Below are positions 34,571 through 43,210 of a stretch of 64,000 nt of DNA, one piece after another; the first letter of the stretch is position 1; each line of letters opens with the position of its first letter. The stretch spans positions 1 to 64,000 of the forward strand of contig NZ_JAHKQH010000021.1 in NCBI RefSeq assembly GCF_018861025.1, given 5' to 3'. The position numbers were made by a program, and so were the translations under genes. This DNA comes from Psychrosphaera sp. B3R10. Lineage in GTDB: Bacteria; Pseudomonadota; Gammaproteobacteria; Enterobacterales; Alteromonadaceae. A model generated the notes under the pieces. The model was not told where the DNA came from and did no database searches. It saw only the letters and a list, made by a program, of their open reading frames with translations.

Positions 34571-35257
34571 ATGACTGCAAAAAAAATATTAATGGTACTT
34601 ACTTCGCATGCGGATTTAGGCAATACAGGCGAAAAAACAGGTTTTTGGGTTGAAGAATTTGCTGCACCATATTACGCATTTATTGATGCGGGTATTGAAG
34701 TGACATTAGCGTCGCCATTAGGCGGGCAACCACCGATTGATCCAAAAAGCGAATTAGATGACTTCCAAACCCCTGCAACAATCAAATATTATGCAGACAA
34801 GGCAACACAGGACATTGTTGCGAGCACGCACGTATTAGCTGATGTTAATGCAGAAGATTACGACGCTGTGTTCTACCCTGGCGGTCACGGTCCATTATGG
34901 GATCTAACAGATAATAACGATTCCATTAAATTGATTGAAAACTTTCTTGCTGCAAATAAACCGGTTGCGGCGGTTTGCCACGCAACGGCAGCACTTTTAA
35001 ACGTTAAAGACGCTACTGGTGCATATGCGATTAAAGGAAAAGCGGTGTCAGGCTTTACAAATACTGAAGAAGACGCTGTGCAACTTACCGATATTGTTCC
35101 ATTTTTGTTAGAAGATGAATTAATTAAACGTGGTGGCGACTACCAAAAGGTGGCTGACTGGAATGCGTTTTCTGTTCAAGATGGTTTATTTATCACAGGT
35201 CAAAATCCAGCAAGTTCGGTACTAGTGGCACAGAAGCTGTTAAGTACAATTGTTTAA
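34571..35257 (+). CDS. DJ-1/PfpI-family protein (Hsp31-like)
   Basis: The 228-residue protein matches class I glutamine amidotransferase-like DJ-1/PfpI proteins. It has MVLTSHADLGNTGEKTGFWVEEF with the conserved EE, FYPGGHGPLWDL, and the nucleophile elbow AVCHATAAL with the reactive Cys. Members act as methylglyoxal-glyoxalase III, chaperone or protease. With the ADH, Ohr and GST genes downstream it suggests removal of reactive aldehydes. AGAGGC upstream is a fair ribosome site. Confidence 0.88.
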   Translation: MTAKKILMVLTSHADLGNTGEKTGFWVEEFAAPYYAFIDAGIEVTLASPLGGQPPIDPKSELDDFQTPATIKYYADKATQDIVASTHVLADVNAEDYDAVFYPGGHGPLWDLTDNNDSIKLIENFLAANKPVAAVCHATAALLNVKDATGAYAIKGKAVSGFTNTEEDAVQLTDIVPFLLEDELIKRGGDYQKVADWNAFSVQDGLFITGQNPASSVLVAQKLLSTIV

Positions 35258-35422
35258 TTACCGTTTGGACATAACCACGTTATTTCTAAAATAGTTAAAT
35301 AAAAGTGATCATTTTTTCGCTTAGCTAACTACCTATGTTGTATATAGTTAAGCGCTTTATTTTTCCATGCAGCTGACTCAACTTAATTGCGTTGCATTAC
35401 CCTAAAAGAAAAGGAATTAGCC

Positions 35423-36580
35423 TTGTTAAATTTTAGTTTCCAAAACCCAACAAAAATTCATTTTGGCGAAGGTCAAATCGCTAAGATCACTAAAGAAATT
35501 CCAGCAGATGCTAAGGTTTTATTAGTATACGGCGGTGGTTCGATAAAAAGTAATGGTGTTTACGACCAAGTTGTCACGGCATTAGCTAATCACACATGGT
35601 TTGAGTTTTCCGGTATCGAACCAAACCCAAGCTACGACACATTAATGAAAGCACAAAATATCATCAAACAAGAAAGTATTGATTATTTACTGGCTGTTGG
35701 TGGTGGATCTGTTGTCGACGGTGCTAAGTTTATTTCAGCTGCCGCTTTATTTGAAGGCGACGATCCCTGGGACATTCTTGTTAAACAATCACCTGTAAAT
35801 AACGTTTTACCCATTGGCGCAGTGTTAACCTTACCGGCAACGGGTTCTGAAAGTAATGGTAATTCAGTAGTGACACGTGATGGGAATAAAATACCATTCT
35901 CAAGCCCGTTATTACGCCCGCAGTTTGCTGTACTAGACCCTAAGGTGACATTGTCGTTGTCTGACCGTCAGATCAGTAACGGTGTAGTAGACGCATTTGT
36001 GCATGTAATGGAGCAATATTTAACATACAGCGTAAATGGCAAGGTTCAAGATCGTTTCGCAGAAGGTTTATTATTGACTCTAATCGAAGAAGGGCCAAAA
36101 GCATTACAAGCAGATACGAAAGAAGACTTAGAAATTCGCGCTAATATTATGTGGTCCGCGACGATGGCGCTAAATGGCCTCATTGCGGCTGGTGTGCCAC
36201 AAGACTGGTCTACTCATATGATAGGTCACGAGTTAACTGGTGGTTTTGGTATTGACCACGCAAGAACCTTATCAATTATTCTTCCTGCCGTTATGAAAGT
36301 TAAGCGAAATGAAAAACGTGAAAAACTCATTCAATATGCTGAGCGAGTATGGTCGTTGTCGGGTAATGACGATGCTGCAAAAATTGATAAAGCTATCGAG
36401 TTAACCGAAGACTTCTTTAAACGTATGGGTGTACCAACTCGCCTATCGGATGTCGACATTAACGAAACACACGTTGATGGCATTATAGATAAGTTAAAAC
36501 AACATGGCATGGTTCAACTTGGCGAACACGGTGATATTACATTGGATGTCAGTCGTGAAATTGTCGAGTTAGCGCTTTAG
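35423..36580 (+). CDS. Iron-containing alcohol/aldehyde dehydrogenase (YqhD-like)
   Basis: The most likely start is TTG 35423 after AAAGGA, giving MLNFSFQNPTKIHFG, the usual YqhD N-terminus, and 385 residues. It has the NADPH-binding GGGSVVDGAKF, the metal-binding Asp/His set (VVDAFVHVMEQYLT, HMIGHELTGGFGIDHARTL) and the family length. YqhD-type enzymes reduce short-chain aldehydes, including lipid-peroxidation products, with NADPH. It probably is transcribed with the preceding DJ-1 gene or a nearby promoter. Confidence 0.92.
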   Translation: MLNFSFQNPTKIHFGEGQIAKITKEIPADAKVLLVYGGGSIKSNGVYDQVVTALANHTWFEFSGIEPNPSYDTLMKAQNIIKQESIDYLLAVGGGSVVDGAKFISAAALFEGDDPWDILVKQSPVNNVLPIGAVLTLPATGSESNGNSVVTRDGNKIPFSSPLLRPQFAVLDPKVTLSLSDRQISNGVVDAFVHVMEQYLTYSVNGKVQDRFAEGLLLTLIEEGPKALQADTKEDLEIRANIMWSATMALNGLIAAGVPQDWSTHMIGHELTGGFGIDHARTLSIILPAVMKVKRNEKREKLIQYAERVWSLSGNDDAAKIDKAIELTEDFFKRMGVPTRLSDVDINETHVDGIIDKLKQHGMVQLGEHGDITLDVSREIVELAL

Positions 36581-36719
36581 CTTAAAACATACGAATTATT
36601 CCATGATTACGGCCGAGCCAATCTTAGAATTGGACTCAAATAATTAGGTTACTGATTGTCTGTCATAAAGCAAAACCGTCACTTAGTAACCTAACGACTC
36701 ATTAGATAGAGAGATTAAT

Positions 36720-37148
36720 ATGAACGAATTAAATTCAGTACTTTATACCGCGGAAGTTACCACAACAGGTGGCCGTGACGGCGCTTCTAAATCAACTGAC
36801 GGCCACTTAGATATTTCTTTGTCGACGCCAAAAGGCCTCGGCGGACTTGGCGGCGAAGGCACGAACCCTGAGCAATTGTTTGCTGCGGGTTATTCTGCAT
36901 GTTTCATCGGCGCACTTAAAGTTGTTATGGGCCAGGCAAAAATTAAGTTTCCTGAAGATGGCTATGTAAATGCAAAAGTATCTATTGGTCCAATTACTCA
37001 AGGTTTTGGTATTGAAGCAGAACTCAACATTTCTTTAGGTAATATTGATAAAGAAACAGCGACGGCATTGGTCGAAAAAGCGCATGTTGTTTGCCCTTAT
37101 TCGAATGCAACACGTGGCAATATTAAAGTTACGTTAAACGTTTTATAA
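36720..37148 (+). CDS. ohr: Organic hydroperoxide resistance protein (Ohr)
   Basis: The 142-residue OsmC/Ohr protein has [18 protein letters not shown] with the peroxidatic Cys, and [15 protein letters not shown] with the resolving Cys. These two motifs and the length distinguish Ohr from OsmC. It reduces organic hydroperoxides using lipoyl thiols. AGAGAGA precedes ATG 36720. It lies in the middle of the detoxification cluster. Confidence 0.94.
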   Translation: MNELNSVLYTAEVTTTGGRDGASKSTDGHLDISLSTPKGLGGLGGEGTNPEQLFAAGYSACFIGALKVVMGQAKIKFPEDGYVNAKVSIGPITQGFGIEAELNISLGNIDKETATALVEKAHVVCPYSNATRGNIKVTLNVL

Positions 37149-37174
37149 ATAACTGGCTAAGAGGGATTTTTTTG

Positions 37175-38227
37175 ATGACGTTAGATAACCAATCAGCAAC
37201 GGCCAATCGTCAGATTGTATTGGCATCACGCCCGTTTGGCGCACCAACAACTGACAATTTTAAAACGGTATTAACTGACCGACCTACGCCTAAAAGTGGA
37301 GAGGTTTTGTTACGTACCGTTTATTTGTCACTTGACCCGTATATGCGTGGCCGAATGAATGATGCCAAATCCTACGCCGACCCTGTTGCAATAAATGGTG
37401 TGATGGTCGGCGGCAGTGTGTGTCGTGTTGAAGAGTCTCATCATGCTGACTTTAATCAAGGTGATTGGGTTGTTGCATATGGTGGCTGGCAAGATTACAG
37501 CATCTCCGATGGTGACAACTTGCTTAAGCTTGATGATACGATCACTAACCCTTCATATGCGTTAGGCGTATTGGGTATGCCTGGTTTAACTGCCTATATG
37601 GGATTGTTAGATATAGGTCAACCAAAGGCCGGTGAAACCGTAGTCGTAGCAGCAGCGTCTGGTGCCGTTGGCAGTTTAGTAGGGCAGATAGCTAAGATCA
37701 AAGGTTGTCGAGTCGTTGGTATTGCTGGTGGCGCAAAGAAGTGCCAATACGTAGTCGATACGCTTGGATTTGATGCCTGTTTAGATCATTACTCAGATGA
37801 ATTACCACAACAACTCGCAAATGCATGCGGTGACGGTATCGATGTGTATTTCGAAAATGTTGGCGGTAAAGTCTTTGACGCGGTATTGCCTTTACTTAAC
37901 TCAAGTGCACGTATTCCGCTGTGTGGTCTTATTTCACAATACAATGCCACCGAATTACCAAGTGGACCTGACCGTACCTCGGCATTGATGGGCGCATTAC
38001 TTGTTAAGCGCATTAAGATGCAAGGGTTTATCGTATTTGATGACTATGGTCATAGATACAATGAATTTAGCGAGGCGATGGCCAGCTGGTTATCTGCGGG
38101 TAAAATTCAATACAAAGAACATTTGGTGGAAGGATTCGAGAATACGGTATCGTCATTTATCGGTTTGCTTGAAGGTAAAAACTTTGGCAAGTTGGTGGTT
38201 CGTATTGGCCCTGACAACCTAAGTTAA
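37175..38227 (+). CDS. NADP-dependent medium-chain reductase (CurA/YncB type)
   Basis: From ATG 37175 (GAGGG upstream) the protein has 350 residues of the zinc-free MDR reductase type. It has LDPYMRGRMNDAKSYADP, the Rossmann motif AASGAVGSLVGQIAKIKG, and GIAGGAKKCQYVVD as the NADP-binding stretch. Relatives such as curcumin reductase, leukotriene B4 dehydrogenase and alkenal reductase reduce double bonds of alpha,beta-unsaturated aldehydes. It sits 27 bases after ohr, so it is probably co-transcribed. Confidence 0.9.
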   Translation: MTLDNQSATANRQIVLASRPFGAPTTDNFKTVLTDRPTPKSGEVLLRTVYLSLDPYMRGRMNDAKSYADPVAINGVMVGGSVCRVEESHHADFNQGDWVVAYGGWQDYSISDGDNLLKLDDTITNPSYALGVLGMPGLTAYMGLLDIGQPKAGETVVVAAASGAVGSLVGQIAKIKGCRVVGIAGGAKKCQYVVDTLGFDACLDHYSDELPQQLANACGDGIDVYFENVGGKVFDAVLPLLNSSARIPLCGLISQYNATELPSGPDRTSALMGALLVKRIKMQGFIVFDDYGHRYNEFSEAMASWLSAGKIQYKEHLVEGFENTVSSFIGLLEGKNFGKLVVRIGPDNLS

Positions 38228-38241
38228 CTTAAATTTTAAAT

Positions 38242-38276
38242 GGATGCCTTTACTTTAACAGTAAGGGCATTTTGTT
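38242..38276 (+). terminator. Probable Rho-independent terminator
   Basis: ATGCCTTTACT pairs with AGTAAGGGCAT (one T-G pair) over a 5-base loop, followed by TTTTGTTTG. It separates the reductase from the GST gene. Confidence 0.7.
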
Positions 38277-38329
38277 TGTATGAATCAAAATATAGACCAG
38301 TTAACGGCTATATAAGCTAAGGGAAAGTT

Positions 38330-38938
38330 ATGATAACGGTACATCATTTAAATGCGTCACGTTCAAAACGTGTTCTGTGGTTACTCGAAGAGTTGCAGTT
38401 ACCTTACGACGTGGTAAAGCATCAGCGGGACCCGGTAACACAATTGGCTCCTGATAGTTTAAAACAAGTTCATCCTCTTGCAAAAGCGCCGGTCATTGTC
38501 GATGGTGAGCTAACACTTTGTGAATCAGGTGCGGTTATGGAATACCTATTAGACCAAGACCCACAAAACCGATTACGTCCGGTTGCCCGTTCGCAGGAAT
38601 ATTATCATTATTTAGAATGGTTACACTTTGCTGAAGGCTCATTAAGCCTCCCCGTGATTACGTCTTTATTTATGACGATGGAAGGGCGCGACGGCACTAA
38701 ACCAATGGATGGTTATATCGCTAAAGAAATTGCCCTCGATTTTTCTTATATTGAATCGACGTTAACCCAACGTCCTTATTTTGCCGGCGATAACTTTACC
38801 GCGGCTGACATCATGATGACCATTATGTTAGAAATTGCCGGTAAACGAGGCATGTTAAAGGGACGCACTAATACATTGGCCTATTTAACAACGATGCAAA
38901 GCAGGGCCGCCTATCAAGCGGCGTTTAGCCAAGGCTAA
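38330..38938 (+). CDS. Glutathione S-transferase
   Basis: The 202-residue protein has a thioredoxin-like N-terminal domain (ITVHHLNASRSKRVLWLLEELQLPY, KAPVIVDGELTLCESGAVMEYLL with the glutathione-binding Glu-Ser pair) and a helical C-terminal domain (YFAGDNFTAADIMMTIML). It would conjugate or reduce electrophiles with glutathione, completing the cluster with DJ-1, ADH, Ohr and MDR reductase. AAGGGAAAG precedes ATG 38330. Confidence 0.92.
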   Translation: MITVHHLNASRSKRVLWLLEELQLPYDVVKHQRDPVTQLAPDSLKQVHPLAKAPVIVDGELTLCESGAVMEYLLDQDPQNRLRPVARSQEYYHYLEWLHFAEGSLSLPVITSLFMTMEGRDGTKPMDGYIAKEIALDFSYIESTLTQRPYFAGDNFTAADIMMTIMLEIAGKRGMLKGRTNTLAYLTTMQSRAAYQAAFSQG

Positions 38939-39692
38939 AATTAAAGGCTAACTTGCATTGAAGTGCCTAATCAATCATTAGGCACGTTATCTCGGTTTAC
39001 TGCTGTAATTTCGGTAAAAAGTGTCTGTGTTGGGCAGTATTATCACCCTTGTTATTCTCACACCTAATATTATGCACCGGTTCAAAAATAGCCAATTTTG
39101 AATTGTGAATACCGTATAATTCACATCCTCATTTTTTATCTTTTGTACCTTCTTATAGAAGTAACAATTTTAGTTTTTTTCATTTTAATTTAATGGTTAA
39201 CAACAAGCTAGATTACATTTTCAGGTATTACACTTACGATGTATATTGAATATTTAGATTGTTGTTTTGTTAGTCGGTTTGTTTTCTTCCTTGATTGTGC
39301 GATTAACGTCAATTGGGCTGAAAAAAAAGCCGTAAATATCATTTAAAAAACTAAAAGGGGCTTTGTATTAAAATAAAAACCAACTAATTTGTGAGATACC
39401 TTGCTGGCATTAGAAGTGGTTGTTACAAACCTATTGTTAGATGATGCAGACGAGAATGCAAAGATATTTCCTTCCGACATTAATCTACTTTATTGATTTA
39501 TATACTCTTAGCAACAAAGTAGAACCACAACGAACGGTTTCCTTAGTCATATTTTATTATCCTATTACGTAAATTAGTTGTAATGAAATAGACCAATAAT
39601 CAAAATTGTTTTTAATATTAGTCGTTTATATTTAACTAAAAATAGTTATTGAAATGAGGTTAATTTTAGTTTAGCTTTATCGATGGAATAAA
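38939..39692. other. Long intergenic region before the mannan locus
   Basis: About 750 AT-rich bases. The first part has a perfect hairpin at 38963-38985 (GTGCCTAAT / ATTAGGCAC). I saw no further gene. The end contains the GH26 promoter region; a TTGAAA at 39649-39654 is a possible -35 but no good -10 is visible. Confidence 0.5.
38963..38985 (+). terminator. Hairpin after the GST gene, possible terminator
   Basis: Nine-base perfect arms around CAATC directly follow the GST stop. The T-run is weak (GTTATCT), so factor-dependent termination or an RNA-stabilising role is also possible. Confidence 0.5.
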
Positions 39693-39704
39693 TAAACCGG
39701 TTCA
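39693..39704. promoter_or_regulatory. LacI-type operator 1 (GH26 promoter)
   Basis: TAAACCGGTTCA, one mismatch from the palindrome TGAACCGGTTCA. It is 58 bases upstream of operator 2, and both precede the GH26 gene, a spacing compatible with DNA looping. Confidence 0.8.
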
Positions 39705-39750
39705 TTCTTTTGGTTTTAGGATTGAATCGGATTTTTTTTGCATAACTAAA

Positions 39751-39762
39751 TGAACCGGTTCA
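39751..39762. promoter_or_regulatory. LacI-type operator 2 (GH26 promoter)
   Basis: A perfect TGAACCGGTTCA within the longer palindrome AAATGAACCGGTTCATTT (39748-39765). It is about 93 bases upstream of the GH26 start codon. Confidence 0.88.
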
Positions 39763-39854
39763 TTTGTGTGGTGTGAAAAAATTGTATCTACGGGGAGATT
39801 ACCAACCTCATTATTGTTAGGTTGGTAAATATAAAAATAAAAAGAGGAATAACA

Positions 39855-42800
39855 ATGAGTGTGTTATTAAAAAATAAATCTGTGGGGGCATTGATAGTAG
39901 CAGTGTCGCTGTCAGGACTTCTTAGCGGTTGTGGGATCGAAGAAGCAAAATTAAATACTGATACTGTTGAATATACACCAGAAGAGAGACCACTTGGTGT
40001 AATCGCTGGTGAAGGCGCTGAATACGAACCTGGAAGTAAAGTGTTGCTTTCTGGTCGTCTTGTTGGAACAGTAACGGACCAAACAGTTTTATGGACGCAA
40101 ACCGCAGGTACACCTATCACAGGTATTACCGATTGGTCGTCAACTGAGCTCTCTTTTATTGCACCAAATATCCTTGGTATAGAATCATTTACGTTTGAAA
40201 TTTCTGCTCGTGAAAGTGACGGCACTGCAGCTGTTGATGCTGACGGAAATCCTTTAGTTGATATTATAGAAATTGTGGTCTTTGACCCTGCAACAAAAGT
40301 TTTTTACGAAGTTGAAGATGACAGTATCGCGACGTTAGCTGGTGTTGAACTTGTATCTGCAGGTGAAGATGGATATTTAAATGGCGCGTCGGGATCTCAT
40401 ACCCTCGATATCATTCCCGGGGCATCAGTTACCTATAACATTACTATGGAACAAGATACGTTTGTTACCTTGTATGCCGCATTTGGTATTCCAGCATCGG
40501 GTTATGGCAGTAAAAATGCGGTAATTACGGTAAACGGGGTAGGTAATGAATTTACCGTAGATGCGACTGGTAATTTTTCTGAATACCGCATTGGGGTTGT
40601 TAAGTTAAATGCTGGTAATAATGTTATTGAGGTCAGCGATGGTTGGAATTATTACCGTTTTGACTACTTGATGACAGTCCCAGCAGCACAGCCTGCCGGT
40701 CCATTAGCCGTACCTGCTGATTTGGTTAACCCCAATGCAACAGCAGCAACGGTTAGTTTAATGGAGTATTTAACCTCTAACTACGGAACGGCTACGTTAT
40801 CTGGTCAAACAGAATACCCTACGCTTGTGGATGGGCATTTCCCGTTAACTGAATTTGATAAAATTGTAACTGCGACAAATGATGATGCGCCTGCAATTGT
40901 TGCGTTCGATTATCTTGATTTTTCTGCTACACGAGCATCACATACATCACCTCAAGGTCTTACTGAAGACATGATAGCCGCACACAATGATAAAAATGTC
41001 ATATTGTCGGCGTTATTCCACTGGAATGCGCCAACTGATATTGATGAAGAAAATTGGTGGCAGGGTTTTTATACTCAATCTGAAGGTTATCCAAATGGTA
41101 CAACATTTGATTTAGCTGCGGCGCTTGCTGATAAAACGGGTGCGAATTACGCTGCGCTAATTGCTGATATCGACACGGTTTCGTTAGAGCTTAAAAAGTT
41201 TACGACGGATATGGATATTCCAATTTTATGGCGTCCATTACACGAAGCAGAAGGTGGTTGGTTTTGGTGGGGGGCTGCTGGTCCAGATGCATTAAAAGAA
41301 TTATGGATCATCATGTATGACCGTATGACTAATCATCACGGCCTTAACAATTTGATATGGGTTTATACCCACGCCAGGGATCTCGATACTGAGTGGTATC
41401 CAGGTGACATGTATGTCGACATTGTAGGTTATGACGGTTATGCCGAACCAACTAATAATGCCAGCGACAGTTTTCAAAGCCAATATTCCAAACTTAAAGA
41501 TCGTCACAATGGCAAAAAACTTGTTGCACTAACAGAGACTGGCACAATTCCAGACATTGCAGTCATGCACGAGCAAAACGCCTGGTGGTCATTCTTTATT
41601 ACGTGGAATTCTAATATTTGGGAAGAAGGCGATGACATCGGTCCTGATGGCGCGGAGGCGACAATTATTGACGCAAACTATGCCTATGAAGGTGTTATTA
41701 ACTTAGCGGATATCCCAGGTGGAAGAAGCAAAACAGAAGCAGGATTGTTCGAGGGTTTTGAAGTAAGCACGGCTAATTTTGAAGCACAAATCAATTGGTC
41801 CCCAACAACAGGTATTGCAACTAGTGATAAGTGGGCAGCAAGTGGTACTCGCGCATTAACCTTAGTTAAAGACTTAAGTGCAGAGGCTGAATTACCAACG
41901 GGTGTGATGTTCCAAATGTATCCAGCTGGTGGTTTAGATGTTACTGATGTCACTGCGATTAAAGTGAGCGGAAACGCCATAAATTCAGGTGCTGGTACAA
42001 CGATTAAGTTCTTTATTAAGCATGGAGATGACTGGGTTTGGGTTGACAGTGGTGCGGTTTCAGTTGTTGACGGTGGTGTTGAAATAGAAATCGACGTGAC
42101 TGAATTTGACTGGTTAGCGGGCTTCGGCTTCCAAATTGAAGGGTTTGAAGCGACATCAACTGCTGCTGAATTCTACTTAGATAATGTACGCCTAGACGAC
42201 ACAGTTATTTACGATTTTGAACCTGATACATCAGGCTTTGAAAGCCAAATAAACTGGAGTGGTGTACCTGGTCTAACTGTAACGTCTGATTGGTCTGCAA
42301 GTGGCAACAAAGCATTAACGATGATCAAAGATCTTAGTGTGCTTACAGAGCCTACCGGCGCAATGTTCCAAGCATACCCAGAAGGTGGTATCGACGTTAG
42401 TGATGTGACGACAGTAAAAGTTAGTGGTCATGCTATTGGTGCCGGTGTGGGCGTGACGGTAAAACTGTTTGTTAAACATGGTGATGACTGGGAATGGGCA
42501 GATAGTGGCGCAGTAACAATTATTGACGGTGGTGTAGAGCTTACTGTTGATGTTACTGAATTTGATTGGTTAGCCGGACTTGGATTCCAATATGAAGGCA
42601 TAGACGCTTCAGCTACAGACGCACGCTTTTATCTTGATAACGTCCGTTTAGACGACAAAGTTATATACGACTTTGAAGGGACAAATAATTGGGAGTTCCA
42701 AGTTAACTGGACACCAACAGCAGGTTTGCTGTTAGCAACTGATTGGGCAGCACAAGGAGAAAATTCTCTTGTTGGAACAGCACAGTTAGTTGATGGCGAC

Positions 42801-43100
42801 GATGACGTGATTTTACAAACTTACCCAGCAGGTGGTTTGTTATTAGGTGACGTAACCATGTTAAAGGTCACGGCGCTGGCCGCTAATGCAGGTGATGCCG
42901 TTCAAGTACAGCTATTTGCAAAAGACAAAGAGGGTGTCTGGCGCGACAGCGGTGCAGTTGACTTAGCATCAACTGGAACTGAACTGATGTTAGATATTAG
43001 TGATATGGGCGAGATTAGTGGATTTGGTGTTCGATTTATGGGAGCGGTGAACAACGCAACTGAGTCGAAATACTATGTCGACAACATTACGTTTGAGTAA
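39855..43100 (+). CDS. GH26 beta-mannanase lipoprotein with binding-module repeats
   Basis: The protein has 1081 residues from ATG 39855 (GAGGAAT upstream). A lipoprotein signal ends LLSGCG. An Ig/PKD-like region follows, then a CBM35/6-like module (about 145-275: FYEVEDDS ... YYRFDYLM), then a GH26 catalytic domain (about 295-625). Glu464 in WRPLHEAEGGW is the acid/base and Glu561 in VALTETG the nucleophile. Three tandem repeats of about 150 residues (nt 41752, 42214, 42667 on) share QINWS/QVNWT, YPAGG/YPEGG and AEFYLDNVRLDD words. It should cut beta-1,4-mannan at the cell surface. First gene of the LacI regulon, with the TonB receptor downstream. Confidence 0.92.
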   Translation: MSVLLKNKSVGALIVAVSLSGLLSGCGIEEAKLNTDTVEYTPEERPLGVIAGEGAEYEPGSKVLLSGRLVGTVTDQTVLWTQTAGTPITGITDWSSTELSFIAPNILGIESFTFEISARESDGTAAVDADGNPLVDIIEIVVFDPATKVFYEVEDDSIATLAGVELVSAGEDGYLNGASGSHTLDIIPGASVTYNITMEQDTFVTLYAAFGIPASGYGSKNAVITVNGVGNEFTVDATGNFSEYRIGVVKLNAGNNVIEVSDGWNYYRFDYLMTVPAAQPAGPLAVPADLVNPNATAATVSLMEYLTSNYGTATLSGQTEYPTLVDGHFPLTEFDKIVTATNDDAPAIVAFDYLDFSATRASHTSPQGLTEDMIAAHNDKNVILSALFHWNAPTDIDEENWWQGFYTQSEGYPNGTTFDLAAALADKTGANYAALIADIDTVSLELKKFTTDMDIPILWRPLHEAEGGWFWWGAAGPDALKELWIIMYDRMTNHHGLNNLIWVYTHARDLDTEWYPGDMYVDIVGYDGYAEPTNNASDSFQSQYSKLKDRHNGKKLVALTETGTIPDIAVMHEQNAWWSFFITWNSNIWEEGDDIGPDGAEATIIDANYAYEGVINLADIPGGRSKTEAGLFEGFEVSTANFEAQINWSPTTGIATSDKWAASGTRALTLVKDLSAEAELPTGVMFQMYPAGGLDVTDVTAIKVSGNAINSGAGTTIKFFIKHGDDWVWVDSGAVSVVDGGVEIEIDVTEFDWLAGFGFQIEGFEATSTAAEFYLDNVRLDDTVIYDFEPDTSGFESQINWSGVPGLTVTSDWSASGNKALTMIKDLSVLTEPTGAMFQAYPEGGIDVSDVTTVKVSGHAIGAGVGVTVKLFVKHGDDWEWADSGAVTIIDGGVELTVDVTEFDWLAGLGFQYEGIDASATDARFYLDNVRLDDKVIYDFEGTNNWEFQVNWTPTAGLLLATDWAAQGENSLVGTAQLVDGDDDVILQTYPAGGLLLGDVTMLKVTALAANAGDAVQVQLFAKDKEGVWRDSGAVDLASTGTELMLDISDMGEISGFGVRFMGAVNNATESKYYVDNITFE

Positions 43101-43145
43101 TCCCTAACACCGTTAAAAATAATAAATATAAGTAGTGGTAATGCC

Positions 43146-43169
43146 GGGGAAATATCGTGGATATTCCCC
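43146..43169 (+). promoter_or_regulatory. Intercistronic hairpin between GH26 and receptor genes
   Basis: GGGGAAATAT pairs with ATATTCCCC (one bulged A) around CGTGG. No T-run follows, so it is not a standard terminator. It may stabilise one side of a processed transcript and set different levels for mannanase and receptor. Confidence 0.45.
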
Positions 43170-43210
43170 CCAACCACTACACAGTTAACCTGATGTCAAT
43201 AGGAATGAAT

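Noticed and set aside
39788-40225. Minus-strand frame of 145 codons
   Set aside because: It is antisense to the start of the GH26 gene and has no domain; a shadow of low-complexity codons.
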